DNA of 64,000 nucleotides from Penicillium oxalicum (taxonomy: Eukaryota > Ascomycota > Eurotiomycetes > Eurotiales > Aspergillaceae): contig NC_064653.1 in the NCBI RefSeq assembly GCF_001723175.1, forward strand, positions 3,100,001 to 3,164,000. The letters run 5' to 3'. The notes beneath the pieces are model-generated. The model worked only from the letters and a program-made list of their open reading frames with translations, made no database searches and was not told the DNA's origin. Positions 26,600 through 38,970 of this stretch are shown in pieces (the first letter of the stretch is position 1; each line of letters starts with the position of its first letter). Made by a program: the position numbers and the translations under genes.

Positions 26600-29500
26600 T
26601 TAACGCTGTGCGGGAAAGGATGAGTTAGCGCCGGGCCCATGGTATCGGGGATCTCATACGGAAGTACTTACTCGTCCACGTCGGCTTCCATTGCTCTGGC
26701 CTGGCACCGGCTGAGACTGGGCGTAGTACTGGGGAGGATATTGATACATCTGGCCCGGGTTGACTACGGGGCTGTACTGCTGAGGGGAATAGCTCGACTG
26801 GCTCATCATGCTGGTGGAGTTCATGGCGCTGGGAACCACGGACAACGGTGGAAGTTGCTGGTTCTGCAGAGAGCGCAGATTCTCAACGGATGGAGAGGCG
26901 GTTGGGTAGCCGAAGTTGGAAGAAGGCACGTTCGGGTACATAGCGGCAGGGGACACGCCACGGCCTTGAGCAGCCAAATATGCCTGGTACTGGAGCTGTT
27001 GTTGAGTCAAAGGAACGTTAGGGTCGAAACCGTTCATGCCCCCGAGTCCATTCAGAGGGCCCGCAAAGCCATTGAGACCGTTCGCGCCGTAAGCGTCAAG
27101 GGGAATGTTGCTTTGATCAGCAGTCATGGGACGAGAGTCCGGTGCTTGACCAATGATATTCGGGCCAAAGGGACTCCCAAATTGACGGTCCGTCGACGGC
27201 TGGACGGGGAAGTTAGGATTAACATGGCGCGGAGGCTGGCGGTGTTGCGCTTTCTCTGGGGGCGAAGGGTGACTGACGCCATGAGCCTCGCGGGCGTGGT
27301 GGTGCTCCCGGCCACTCCCGCGAGATGACAAGCCAACTTCATCCATCAAACGCTTATATCCTTGGCTAGGAGAAGCCTTCAGTTTGGTGAGAACCTTTGC
27401 CACATTCTTCACAACTTCTGCTCGCATCTTCTCGTCAAAGAAAGGAGTAGTAAGGACCTTGAATATCAAGGTGGCTCCCGATGATTGATCACTGAGAATC
27501 TTCTCCAACACCTCATCGCCCGGGCTGAAGAAGAGTGCCTTGAGCACAATGTCTCTAGCGTCGGGCTCATTTCGCTGATTGATGACCTTGAGGACAGTAA
27601 GGTATGCAACCTTGTGGGTGCACAGATGGACCAGATGAGGCACAAGTCGAGGAGCGAGGACGGTCCGCCGGTGAGGGAATGTGCAAGTATCCAAAAACCA
27701 GGTGAGGAGTAGGGCCCCGTTGGCGTTGGTGGCAAGCTGAACGCTGTGAAGGGCAATGGCAGCTGCGAGGGCTCGCTGTTGATCCTTGGTTGCGTGGTGG
27801 CTCTCCAAGCAAGCCCGCATGGCGCGCGCACCGAATCGGCCCTGGGCAACCTCCCACATACGACTCAACATGGTCTCGAAAATGAAGTCATTATAGGGGG
27901 CACCAAATCGCAGGCAGCACTGCAACACATAATTTCCATACTGGTCGAGGAAGAGGGGCACGGTGTAGGGGCGCAGAGCCTCGACGATCATGTTCATCTG
28001 AGTCGGGCTCTTGGCGACATCGATGATTTTCTGCGCGGCCCAAGTTCCGTTCTTGTGCACACCAATCTCGGCAAGGTGAGGAGCAATCCGAGCGAGCATC
28101 TCCTCCTTAGTACCTTCGGAACAGAATTCGAACAACTTCTGGACCACAGTGTTTCCAAGGTAGTCTGACGAAAGCTCAGCGACTTCAGGGAGCATAGAAG
28201 TGGCAGTTTCTTCAATCTCCTGGATCGAGCAGGCACCGTTGTCGATACGCTTGCGAATGTCACGCAACCGTGGCGCGTCGAACATACGGGCCTGGCTGGG
28301 CTCTGCGACCGCAGGGATCTCATCCTCAAAGGCCTCGAAGCTGATAGCACTTTGAATAGTGTTCGTAATGTTGCTAGCATCTTCTTCACTGGCGCCAAAC
28401 TCCTGCACAATTTGAATCATTTCGGGTAGCAAGTCGATTAAAGCGGGAATTTTAGGGACAGCGCCAAATTTACTGCTTTGGTCTAGAGCTTCCGGAGCCA
28501 TGGCCGACTTGAAGTTCGGATCCGGAGTGGGTGAGGACTGAATGCCATTGGCGCCAGGAGTGCCAGTCGCAGAGGTGCCGGGCACCTTGGCGTAGCCAAT
28601 GCGAACCGGACCCGCGCCGGGGAAGATCTCCTTGCCATTCAAGAGCGACTTGGCCTGCACAGCGCTTTCAATGCGTTCAAAATTGACGAAGCCACAGTTC
28701 TTGTGCGTCAGTACACGGGTAGATTCGATCTTCCCGTACATTCCGAAGATAGCATCGAGTGAGGTGACTGTGGTTGAGACCGGAATGCTGCCAATCCACA
28801 GAGCCCGGGTTGGTCCATCCTGGTTATTCTCATCTCCTGTCTCCCCGATTGCCCGAACGCCGACTGTCTGACCACCGGCTGTCCCTAGGTGCATAAGTTG
28901 AACAGCCTCCGCCAAATCATCATATTCGCCGCTCTCGGAAATGTGTAAATCAGAGGGTGTGAAGCTGTTCTCCAAACGAGACGGCGTGGCAAGGTAGTTG
29001 CGAATCGATGATCGTTGAGGTGGAGCCTCAAGAATACCTGCAGTTCGTGCTCGGGGGCGGTTGACGGAGGCGTGACTGGCGAAAGCCTGCACAGCCAAGT
29101 TGTGTTGATGGATCTGGGCCTGAGTAGCAGCAAGCTGAGCGGCTGCAGTGGCGGCGTTGGGAGTCAATGTTCCGGAAGGAACTCCGGAGTATCGGCTTTC
29201 GTATTCCATATCCTCATCATCAGCATACTTTTCCTTCGCATTCACCGAGTATGAGCGGAATCGGTTGTTGCTCTTCATCATTGCCAGTTCAGCGAGAAGA
29301 GGTGGCAGAGCTGACGCTTGCTGCTGTTGCTGCTGCTGATGAATCAACTGCTCCACCGAAGGCCGCGAAAGGCTAGCCCGGGGCTGCTGAGGAGTCTCAG
29401 CAAGTCCCAGGTAATCCAAAGTTCTCACGTCCGCAGTATCTTGAGAAAACGAGGATTGACTTGGCGAAGCGGGGCCCTCTGACGAACGAATGCTTGTGAG

Positions 29501-30252
29501 TGTGGTCGCTCTGTCGCGACCAGATGATGGCCACCCCGAGGAGAAAACGGATGAGCCAAAAGGACCACCTGCACCAAGAAGGCTGTTTCGCTGGGGCATG
29601 GAACCAGCGCGAAGACGCGAAAGCATCGTTGGGTTCGAGGCCGCACTCGAGGCCGCGATGCCGGCGCCCGGGTCCATACCCGTCACACCCGGCGGTCGGA
29701 ACGGACTAGTAGAGGGAGTCGGGCGAGAGGTTTGTGATATGAATGGCTGCTGAGTTTCCACCTCATTCAAGGTGCCCATAGGGGGAAATCTGGATGGCAC
29801 GGTCCCCGCTCGAGCTCTCCGACCAGACGCAGTCATTGAGCCATTCGTGGATGGCATGAGATCGGGGAAGCTGTCTTGACTCGGTGACTCGGGAATGTTT
29901 TCACGCAGTGGTGTTGAGTGGCCACTGGTTGGGGGACCCCAAATACTGGCAGGGAGGCCTTCTTGCGCCTGGATTTCGCGGGCACTGTTGATTGGTGTCA
30001 GTGTGAGCGTTTCGACTTTGGACGATTCCTCCCGGCCAACATCCCATCGCAAGAGAAAACTTACCGCTTCGGATACAGGCGTGTTCCCAAGTCATGGGAA
30101 GGGGAGCCAGCTCCCAGTCGCGACGCACCAATGGAGGAAGATGAGCCGAATGGCGTCTTCGATGTCCCCGGACCAGCTAGGTCGCTTGGGGAGTTTCTCC
30201 CCGTCGAAGTCCCCGACATTGACTGTGTAGTTGGATTGTAGTTGAACGCCAT
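26600..30252 (-). CDS. Pumilio-family RNA-binding protein with RRM (Jsn1/Puf2-like)
   Basis: Cytoplasmic post-transcriptional regulator that binds mRNA 3' UTRs; relatives Jsn1 and Puf2 act on messages for membrane and mitochondrial proteins. Three exons: 30252-30065, 29984-26672 and 26605-26600, giving 1168 residues. The last exon is only six bases (CGT TAA), reached by a GTAAGT donor and CACAG acceptor with a CTAAC branch site, ending the protein in SRRGRR. The N-terminal 450 residues are Ser/Pro/Gln-rich with a short polyQ. One RRM lies at about 457-529 (ALWIGSIPVSTTV, NCGFVNFERIESA), and Pumilio repeats at about 645-940 (LGNTVVQKLFEFCSEG, GTWAAQKIIDVAK, YGNYVLQCCLRFG, FGARAMRACLESH). The tail is rich in Gln, Asn, Pro and Tyr. 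Confidence 0.94.
29313..29337 (-). repeat. CAG/CTG triplet run in the Pumilio gene
   Basis: An imperfect CTG run on the plus strand reads as a tract of eight glutamines in the N-terminal half of the Pumilio protein. Such tracts vary between strains and promote self-association. Confidence 0.85.
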
Positions 30253-33030
30253 CTGTCCTTCAGGCCGGGAAACTGGAAGCATTTTGAATACAACTCTCTG
30301 CTGTTGCGGAGACGCACAGGCCTCTATATCCACCTCTTTCAAATCCAAGCAACTATATCAGAGGAGAACCTCAGGTCGACTGCGGGTGATGAACGATCCA
30401 GAGAGTATAGTTCAGAGGCGCCGGCGATTGGAAAAAGCCACAATGCGATACACGGCGGGGGATGACTGATGGGGGTCGCACGGGCAGAGAAGGGACGGGT
30501 GGTCGGGTCTATGATCATGTGAAGATGCAAAATGTCAGCTGCTAGTTGTTCAAACAAAGGGAACTCCGCTTTTTTGGATGGCCGACGAATTGCCTGTGGG
30601 AGGGGCGCCAGACCCGGGGATGATGATACAAGGGAGGGGTCGGCGAGGCTCTGCTATCACCACGGAGCACAAATGGGTGGGGGCAACTGAGGATTCATCA
30701 AATTTCTTGTGAGAACTGACCCAGATGTAAGAGTAAGGAAGTGAGGTAGGCGAGGCTTTCACGATAACTGATATTCCGTGGGTGTGCCGTGTCGATCCTC
30801 GATGCGGTTTCCCCGGATTGCGATCAAACAGCCCGAAAAGGAATCACAATATAGCTCACGCTGTCACCTTCACGACAGCAACAGCGCAGTGTAAATTGGA
30901 AAAGACGGCCAAGGGAATGTCTACACGAAAGAGCGTAGGGCGGTATCGTTCAGCGACGGCACGCGGTGAGCCGGATGAAGAGGTCTCGGAAGGGATCGAT
31001 GTGGCTGGAAGATGAGTTTAGTTTCGCGCGGCTCCGGGGGTCAGGATTGAAGGGTAGAAAGCGGTCGCACAGTGTCAACACCGCGATGGTGAGTTGACTG
31101 GACATGAACAGAACCAGATCAGGGACTTACTGGAGACAGAGTCGAAGAAGAAACAGAGAATGAAGGAAGGGTGGGAGAATTGAAGAGGGGAAAGTGGGTG
31201 GGTGGAAGAAGAGAAGAAGGTGTGGAGTGAAGCGGATGGTCGAGAGAGGGTTTTGGCTCGGAGTGGGCAGCGTAGCCGTTTGGACGGGAAGCCTTGAGTG
31301 AGGATCATCATCCAGAACAGCCTGGCCAGTCGGTGGACTCGGTGCACCTGAAAGGCGGAGGATTAACGCATAAGCCATTCCTCTTTACAGCGGCGGTTTA
31401 CCCATCAAATCCAGAGATACGACCGGGGTATTAGGCCCTGGGGAAGTTCTGTGGACATGCAAAAAACAATATGTCTGATCGAGCAAGGCAGGTCAAGTCT
31501 TCACCCAAACGGGTTGTGTTAGGGAAGACATTCTGCTGCATATCCGAGGACGACGGCCGTCCGGCATACAAAGAGGCCTCACGGGGATTCTGCCATCACG
31601 AAGAAGCTATTCAGATCTATTTTTACGCCAAATGAGTCCCCCGTCCCTCGCCATTGCCAGAAATGCATCATCATAATCACCAGCACCAGCACCAAGCCCG
31701 GACTGTCGGCACAACAATGTGGATTGGCATGGCCCCATCGATGTCATCGCTCAGATCAGTCCCAACAACCACACTCGTACCAGTCGGGAGCCACCGCAAA
31801 TTTGATACGATTTGATGCACAATTCAATGCAGAACAATCCCCGATGAAGTTGGGCCCTGAGCGCGTGTGGCTTCTAAAGCTGCCATGACCTACGCTTCTG
31901 CGCCGGGTTCCGTTGATTTTTGGACCTCGCTCGAGGTAGACATTTGACGCGGACAAAGATCGCGTGTTTACCTGGACTGCCAACCGTGCAGGTCCGGTGA
32001 GGTGCCGGGGATTCGCGAATTGCGCGCAGGAAGCCCCGCAATCCCGGAGCATCATACCCCAATCGTCCCCTTCACAGATTACTGAACCGGCACACGTTGT
32101 GAGGCAATTACTCAGGCAGCAAGCACCCAGAGAGGCGGTTAAGGCCATGCCCATACTTGCAGAAACTCAGACAGTTTCGATGGATCTCCAGGTCACCAGA
32201 AAGGAAATGGGCTTTGGGTGAACGTGCGATGAATTGGCGCACTCGATGAACCATCCAGGAGGGTCATCCTCAGCAAGGGATGGGTCCATTAAGGTCCTCT
32301 TCTATTCTGCCTGGTTCTAGAGACAAGTGAGTCAGCGACTGAAATTCAGCTCTCTAGGTTAAGTCTGCGTCAATGTCTCGGGTCACTCAGATGGGGTTCA
32401 TTGCGGTACCCTCCAAGCAACAAGTGATCTAAGTTGTAAGAAACATCTCCAGGTGGACCGGGTTTGACGCGACCGACTTCTGCAGATGTAATCAGACCAC
32501 GTGGTGATACTGCCTCAGTACCTGGTCAACCGTTCTTCACTGCTGATGCTGCAGCGCCCCCGGCGAGCTTCTCCATAAAAATCCATAGAGAGTTGTTACT
32601 ATCATTATCGAGTCAATGTTTTTCGTCATGCGAAACCTTGGCTCAAAAATATCGCTGGACCATGGACCCAACATCCAGAGCGTGACGTACGGACTCATCA
32701 AGACCCGGAACAGGCCCCAGTCTAGAGTTGTCAACCTGAGGCATGCAAGCTATACAGAAATGGCCTAGCGCAGATCTTGAAAGAGTGCGCGTTCTAATCG
32801 GTGAAATCAACGGTGGTGTCCGACGATTGGGCCTTGCCGTCCTTTTGACATCTTGCCTTTTGACTGTCATCCATCATCACTTTGTTTTTTTTCGAAACCT
32901 CAAACCATCTCCGCCGACCCCAACTCATTGCCCGGCCCGATTCTCTATCTCATGTCTGACCGCGACTCCGTCACGCGATCGCCCTGAGGCCTCCCGTCGA
33001 ACTCGCAACAGCTCTCCGAACCTCCACAAG
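30253..33030. promoter_or_regulatory. Divergent upstream region of the Pumilio and swc2 genes
   Basis: About 2.8 kb between two divergently transcribed genes. No recognisable gene. A minus-strand frame at 31756-32154 begins with a cysteine-rich stretch but resembles no family I know. The minus strand at about 31130-31230 is pyrimidine-rich, which fits a long leader for the Pumilio gene. Confidence 0.5.
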
Positions 33031-35676
33031 ATGGCGGACTTGGTTCAAGATGATCCATCATCTGGGGTGCAATCCTCTTCAGAGGATCAAGGCGCTGATA
33101 TGCCGGTGGAGTCATTGGTTCAGGGTCGCGTGAAGCGAAGCACCGCCGGTCGGCACATGGCCGCTTTGATTGACGCCGCCGCCGACGATGACCTCACACT
33201 CTTATTTGAAGAGGTGGAGGATGATCAGGAGTTTGCGATGGATGGAGAAGTGGCGGAGGAAGAGGATGTAGGGCTGGATTCATCCTCGGACGACGATGAT
33301 GATCAGGGCCCCGCTGCCCAAAACGACTACGAGGGAGAGAAAGAATTGCAAAAGGAGGAGCGCAAGAAACGACGTGCGCAGAACGACCTACGATTCCAAA
33401 CTCTACGAAAACGAGTCAAAATTGACCCGACCGCCGTTTCATCCGTCCCTGCTCCGCCGCCCCGACCGAAGAAGAAGTCAGAGCGCCTCTCATGGCTCCC
33501 CACGGTAGAGGATGGCCCGACGCGGTCCTCTTCGCGTCGGCAGACAATGGTCAACAAGGAACTCACGCATGCACGCTTGAAGGATAGCCAGGAGAAACGC
33601 ATTCGAATAATTGCTACGATGAAGGAGGCCGAAAAGCGCAAAGCTCATCTGAAGCCAAAGGAAATGACTCAGGAGGACCACCTCGCAGAGGCTGCTCGGG
33701 TGGAACGCACAAATAGCAAAAGTCTCAACCGCTGGGAGCTGTCGGAGAAAAAGAAGGCCGAGGAGAGAAAGGCCAAAATCGAGGCGCTACAAAATCGACG
33801 TCTCGAGGGCCCCGTTATTTCCTACTGGAGCGGAGTGGCTACGTGGGTCGATGGGAAATTGACAAAGGTGGGCAGAGTCGAAGTCAAGGCGAAGCCCGAG
33901 AAAGAAGAGCCTCGCAAGAAGAAGAAGGAAAAGGACGAGAAATCCGGCTCGGAAGCCCAAGGTGGTGTCTCGTCTGTAACTCCTGGCCCGGCACTCGATG
34001 AGAAAGCGGTATCCGCTATCGAGGTTCAGATCCCAGGCCCGACTGTAGCGGCGGCCGAGGCAGGAGCTGCGACAGAATCCGCAGAAAATGCGCCGGTCGG
34101 TACGACTTCTTCGGCCGTCAGAAACGATGGTGTCTCGGTTGAGGTCGTCGTGACTAAGAAAGCCTCGGAAGAGCAGCAGCATACTCCAGTCGAGGTGGTC
34201 TCCGAGCAGGCCACGACGACTGTATCACAGTCCGCCGTGAGTACCGAAGATAAGAATACCGATGGGACGCCCGCCGCTGAGCCGGCTGGTGATAGCAAAG
34301 CGAATGCGGAGCAAGCGAGTCAAGAGAACCAAATCGATATTCCCAATACAGCCGGGGATGACACAGGAGACCGCAAAGCCAGCACAAAAAAGGAACCTGT
34401 TCTGGTGACGGATCAAAGCCTCTCGGAAATGGACATTGATGAACCTCCAACGATCAAGCCGGAGGAGAAAGCCGAGAAGAAAGCCGAGAAGAAAGCCGAG
34501 AAGAAAGCCGAGAAGAAAGCCGAGGAGAAATCTGAGGAGATATCTGAGGGGGAAGCTGAGGGGAAACCCGAGGAAGAGCCCGATGCGATGGATCTTGATC
34601 CCAAGCCAGATAATGAGCCTGCCAAAGACGACGAAGCGCGAGAACAGCAAGAGCAAAAAACTGCTGCGGTAAATGCGGCCCAGGAATTGGGCACTGGCGG
34701 CAGCTCAGGGATCGAGACCGACCATCTACCCTCGAACAATTTGGTGGCCGATACCAAGCGGCCAGCGAATGATGAAGTACCAGCTCCGACTAGTGCATCC
34801 GCATCCGCATCGACGCCTGTGTGTGTGCCAGAGCCTGTGCATGCAGACCTCTTAGCCTCCGAGGCCCCCGAAGCTCCCAAAGGTCCCCAATCTCCTCACC
34901 CTCATATCTCGTCTGGCGATGCAGCTTCTCCACCCGCCACGTCGGCCGATGGCGCAGCATCTGCGAAACAGGACCTTGCTTCTGCTTCGGATTCGCAGCA
35001 ACCGCAGGGAGAGCTTGGCAACATGAATCGTCAACAACCGACCGTGTCGCAAGAGGCCACCCCTACGGCGGGACAGCCTGAGATCCCGTCAGCTCCAGCA
35101 GCCCCTCCCGTGATTGAACACACGGGCCGCATCTTGACAATTTTGGAGAACTTCGACGATCGGACCGCGCACAGCAAGAAGTACAGCATGTACTTTAACG
35201 CCAAGAAGCCGCCCCGTTTGACCAGTAAGTATCCTGCCTGCCATCCGCGTCCGTCCTCGTCCGACAAGTGCCAAATAGTCAAGCTCAGCTCGTATTCGCC
35301 GTTGCTAATGTATCTTATAGAAATATCTTCATCCCTGTGCGTCATCACATCCCTTCCATCACGGTATCGCGATCCTGAGACGTCGCTACCGTATGCGAAT
35401 TCTTTCGCGTACAAGCAAATTCGGCGAATGCTGTCGCAGGGTTACATTTGGAGCTCGATGCTGGGTTGTTTTGTCGGGCCTGGCGGGACCGCAGCTCGTG
35501 GCGTGCCTGGCCGGTTCCTTGGCAAAGAGACAGAGGAGGACGACGAAAAAGAGAAACCCAAAGAGGGAGAGGAGGTGAAATCCACGTCTGACATCGACAA
35601 AGGCAAAGCTGAGAAGCCCGTGATCGGATCTGAGGGCGACTCGAAATCCAACCCGGTGAATGTCGACGCCACGTGA
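33031..35676 (+). CDS. swc2: Swc2/Vps72 (YL1), SWR1 chromatin-remodelling complex subunit
   Basis: H2A.Z-binding subunit that targets SWR1 to nucleosome-free promoters. Two exons, 33031-35224 and 35321-35676, giving 849 residues. The YL1 N-terminal domain begins with VKRSTAGRHMAALIDAA, runs through an acidic stretch (EEVEDDQEF, SSDDDDD) that binds H2A.Z-H2B, and a basic block RKKRRAQNDLRFQTLRKRVK. The C-terminal YL1_C domain spans the intron: PPRLT/KISSSLCVITSLPSRYRDP then SFAYKQIRRMLSQGY. Between them lie some 400 residues of Ala/Glu/Lys/Ser-rich low complexity, including a 12-base tandem repeat. The start at 33031 has a CAAGATGG context and begins the conserved region; an in-frame ATG at 32743 would add 96 residues unlike the family. 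Confidence 0.94.
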   Translation: MADLVQDDPSSGVQSSSEDQGADMPVESLVQGRVKRSTAGRHMAALIDAAADDDLTLLFEEVEDDQEFAMDGEVAEEEDVGLDSSSDDDDDQGPAAQNDYEGEKELQKEERKKRRAQNDLRFQTLRKRVKIDPTAVSSVPAPPPRPKKKSERLSWLPTVEDGPTRSSSRRQTMVNKELTHARLKDSQEKRIRIIATMKEAEKRKAHLKPKEMTQEDHLAEAARVERTNSKSLNRWELSEKKKAEERKAKIEALQNRRLEGPVISYWSGVATWVDGKLTKVGRVEVKAKPEKEEPRKKKKEKDEKSGSEAQGGVSSVTPGPALDEKAVSAIEVQIPGPTVAAAEAGAATESAENAPVGTTSSAVRNDGVSVEVVVTKKASEEQQHTPVEVVSEQATTTVSQSAVSTEDKNTDGTPAAEPAGDSKANAEQASQENQIDIPNTAGDDTGDRKASTKKEPVLVTDQSLSEMDIDEPPTIKPEEKAEKKAEKKAEKKAEKKAEEKSEEISEGEAEGKPEEEPDAMDLDPKPDNEPAKDDEAREQQEQKTAAVNAAQELGTGGSSGIETDHLPSNNLVADTKRPANDEVPAPTSASASASTPVCVPEPVHADLLASEAPEAPKGPQSPHPHISSGDAASPPATSADGAASAKQDLASASDSQQPQGELGNMNRQQPTVSQEATPTAGQPEIPSAPAAPPVIEHTGRILTILENFDDRTAHSKKYSMYFNAKKPPRLTSKYPACHPRPSSSDKCQIVKLSSYSPLLMYLIEISSSLCVITSLPSRYRDPETSLPYANSFAYKQIRRMLSQGYIWSSMLGCFVGPGGTAARGVPGRFLGKETEEDDEKEKPKEGEEVKSTSDIDKGKAEKPVIGSEGDSKSNPVNVDAT
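34471..34530 (+). repeat. 12-bp tandem repeat coding AEKK units in swc2
   Basis: Four exact copies of GCCGAGAAGAAA followed by a fifth with one change (GCCGAGGAGAAA). It encodes an AEKK run within the disordered linker, changes length without frameshift, and is a likely strain polymorphism. Confidence 0.92.
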
Positions 35677-36135
35677 GGTTTTCGCCCTTTTTCCCTTCCT
35701 CGACCTGCCATGCTGATCTGGTGTTGTAAATGTCTTGTACGAATATGTGTCATATTATTAGCCCTGTCTTGAGTAGTCCGAGACTTGAATTACATAGATA
35801 CCCCCTTTTTCTGGATCCATCTCCATTTCTGATGAGAGATATACATGAACCCAAAAGCAAGACGGACAACTTTCCGCAGCCAAAGAGACAGGCCACGCAG
35901 GTAACTGATGTCGTTTATTTTGTCTGTTCCCCCCATTTTCCTCTTGCGCCATCTCTCCATAACCATGTCCGAACCAGTCTTTCCCTTGACTAGCGTTCAC
36001 CAAGCAAACGGGACTCAATCATCGGATTCAAACAGACAAACAGGAGCCAAACAATGGAAAGCCCAGGGCAGCTATTCCTTCGTCGAGGCACCCCTTCAGT
36101 AGGCGTCAAAACACTCATCCCCGTCACACACAATT

Positions 36136-36137
<2 letters not shown>

Positions 36138-36166
<29 letters not shown>
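36138..36166. repeat. (CA)n microsatellite
   Basis: An uninterrupted CA dinucleotide run of about 14 units, in intergenic DNA after swc2. Confidence 0.95.
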
Positions 36167-36171
<5 letters not shown>

Positions 36172-36555
36172 CCTGTGTCTCGACCAATTTATTCCACATT
36201 ATGCAATCTGCTTTCAACCTGATGCAACCTTCAGCGTCCTATCCAAAGAGACATGCAATGTGTCCCCCTACGTCCCATGTAGGCAGGATACTCCTGTCGC
36301 AAGCAAATATACCTTGGTAATTTTCGCTGTGTTCCATAGCCCAGCCCGCCCACAAATGACCAGATCCATTTCAGCAGTCAATGATCACTTGGTCTCCACC
36401 GTCCACCCAGGGAACTTCTCTGCGGAAGGCGGCGGGAGCCAAATTTAACCCAGTGTAGCTACAATTGTGAGGTTTGCTTCGGCCTTTGAGCTCTAGAATT
36501 TCCCGTTGAGTACATCCTTGGTGGTCGATGATGTCTTTGGGAGATAGTATGACGA

Positions 36556-36590
36556 GGGGGGGGGGGGGGGGGAGGGGGGGGGGGGGGAGG
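36556..36590. repeat. Poly-G tract with two interruptions
   Basis: About 35 bases, almost all G, broken by single A residues. It could form a G-quadruplex and is also a common place for sequencing length errors. Confidence 0.9.
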
Positions 36591-38970
36591 TTGCGTATTT
36601 TTGATTCAATAATTTAACAAAAAGTTCATTGTTTTTTTTAGGGTTCGTTGAACTCGGGAAAAAAAAAGTCTCGAGTTATCGTGGTGCTTGGGAAAACATA
36701 CTCTATACTGCAGGTCAGAATTAGATGCAAGTTATCCTCGAACACTTTCTTTCGCCTCTCGAGACTCGTTGGACGAAGCTCGTGGGAAAATCAACACGTA
36801 AAGCACGTGTCACCACCTCCTCGCCATACCTTCTCTTTGCGGATAGTTGTGGCAATGGAAAACACGGCCCTGGTTGCATTCGGCGCGGGAAAATTATGTT
36901 ATCTAATTTGAGCAGCCTTCACCACCAGACCAGGGATTGCCATTTGCTTGGCAATACATCTAGTAGGTTGAAAGAGCGAATCGGTTTACATGATCATCGT
37001 TTGGGAAGTGACAAGCTCTTCCGTATTCGTGTTTTTTTTGTGGGAAAAAAAAAAGCCGAGGGGGTGGAAGTAGGTGGTGCTCTCCAGCCTGGAGTGTCTA
37101 AAGGGATATGAAAGGTGGTTGAGGTCCATCTCTGCTGCTTTTGTAAAAGTCTAGGGATATGGGACTTTGTTCTCCAATGGCTGGATTTGTATGATGCCTT
37201 GAAGTACCATGTTAAATAAATCTTGAAGGAAATCAGGGGGTGGGTAGTTATTGAGTGATCTTGCACGTTGTGCGGTGGGTACAAGTAGTAGTAAGGTTGG
37301 AGTGACTTGCTGCTAATGCTAAGATTGGTCCTCTTATAGCGTTGTTTGAATATTCATATGGGGTTACCCCATTGGCAAGAATTGGCCCCTGGGATCTACA
37401 GTGACCCGACACACGACTGTTGATCTACACTGAAGTTTTGGGGAAGATCCCCAACGAGTGTGGCGGTGCTGATAGGGATGAATTCCGTGATGACTTTTCT
37501 CCGTGATTCAGAATCGAGTTACAAGAAGTATCTGTAATAATCAGAGTAGGGTATCAGCAATCTTCGCTACTCGGAGAGGCAAAACAAGTTGACCCTCGAG
37601 AACCTATTGATTGCAATGATGCATGATATCCAGTTATGCACGCCATCAAAACTCGGTGATCCTTTTCCGTGCCGCGCAAGCCGTGCAGAATCTGATGGAA
37701 TGGTGTGATGATATTGTTTGTCTGTATTCTCCTGGCCTATCCTCAAAAGAGAGAACAAATTAAGAGTGAATTTGCACGAGCATTACGCAACTTGTTATTT
37801 CTTTTTGGTTCGGAGCATATCCTTCCACAACTCTTGCTCGCTTGCTTTCCACAGAGAGCCGTAATTTCCAACTAGAAATCTCACTTGATCCACAATAGAC
37901 GGCCACAGAGTGGAAAGATTTAGCGTGGATTCGCGATTTTCAAAAATCATCACGCCAGCCCCTCGGCCCCTTAGGTACTCTGCAGCTGCCACCTCGAGGT
38001 GCCATCCTATCCTGCCCAAGGTCTATATACCTGTGTCGTGTCCCTCGACCGGATGCTCAACCTGACCCATCTGAAGAGATGATTGGGCCGGCTGAAACAT
38101 TACAGAACTCAGACATCACGGGCATGATGCATGTGTCCCAGGGTCGGACCCCCACGGTGGTGAGTGGGAAGATGCGAAGTCGTCCACTGGCGTGGCGGTG
38201 TCTGAGCACGGGCGGCTGCATGCCCCTTCTAGATTGGCGATCGGCGTGGTGGGCGTCGATCAAACGTGGTGTGGGCGGGACTGGGCGCTTGACTTGGGGG
38301 AAGTGGAACTATCGCACGCACCGTAGGTACATACCACGACTGTAGTAGGGAAGGACTTGCAATGATGTGGATCGTGGACTACACAAGTCGACAACTTTTC
38401 ACATGTTGCGATTTACGGTGGTGGATGTCTGTGTTGACAATCGCCGGCCAGAGAGGTACGACTGTACTGTACCTCTGCCTGTCATCTGCCGTGGTCATAG
38501 TGCTCGCCCATATTAGTTATCACCGTGGTGGTGTGGAGACCTGGACTCGTCCTGGTGCTCTAGACCCGAGAGAGGAAATCGAAACTCGGGAGGGGACCTT
38601 GAGAGTCGTGCCGGAAGAATGGGTGATTGCTCGTACCTGTAGGTTAGTGAGGAGGGAGTGTCGATGTATGCCAATCGAGATGGAGGAGGAGCAAGCACCA
38701 ATCGAGTGAATACATTGTCTACCTTGGAGGCCAAAAAATCAAAAACCAAAATTAGGTGACGGCAGTATTGTCTACTCGATCATGTTGATCTCGTATGAGT
38801 CAAATGGACCATGGAGTGGAGAGGCCCGTTCTATTTCTAGGTCGTGGGCGGATGGACTGATGTAACTTCAGATTCTTTCCATCGGAACAACTCTGCCGAG
38901 AGCCAAAGAGGACAAAACGAGGGGGTTTTTCGGCAGCAAAAGATTGTGAAGAACACACGGTGCTTCTGTG

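Larger units (their letters stand above)
35677..38930. other. Gene-poor region with simple repeats
   Basis: No gene is supportable. It contains a CA microsatellite, a long interrupted G tract, and scattered short open frames. A minus-strand frame at 38019-37795 (74 codons) continues upstream past one in-frame TAG to an ATG at 38100, but I do not recognise the protein. Confidence 0.5.

Noticed and set aside
31756..32154. Cysteine-rich minus-strand frame (begins MGMALTASLGACCLSNC)
   Set aside because: It briefly resembled the start of Serinc/Tms1-type membrane proteins, but the rest is polar, lacks membrane helices and matches no family I know.
32743..33030. Upstream in-frame start for swc2
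   Set aside because: It would add 96 residues with no similarity to YL1 proteins; the ATG at 33031 has better context and starts the conserved region.
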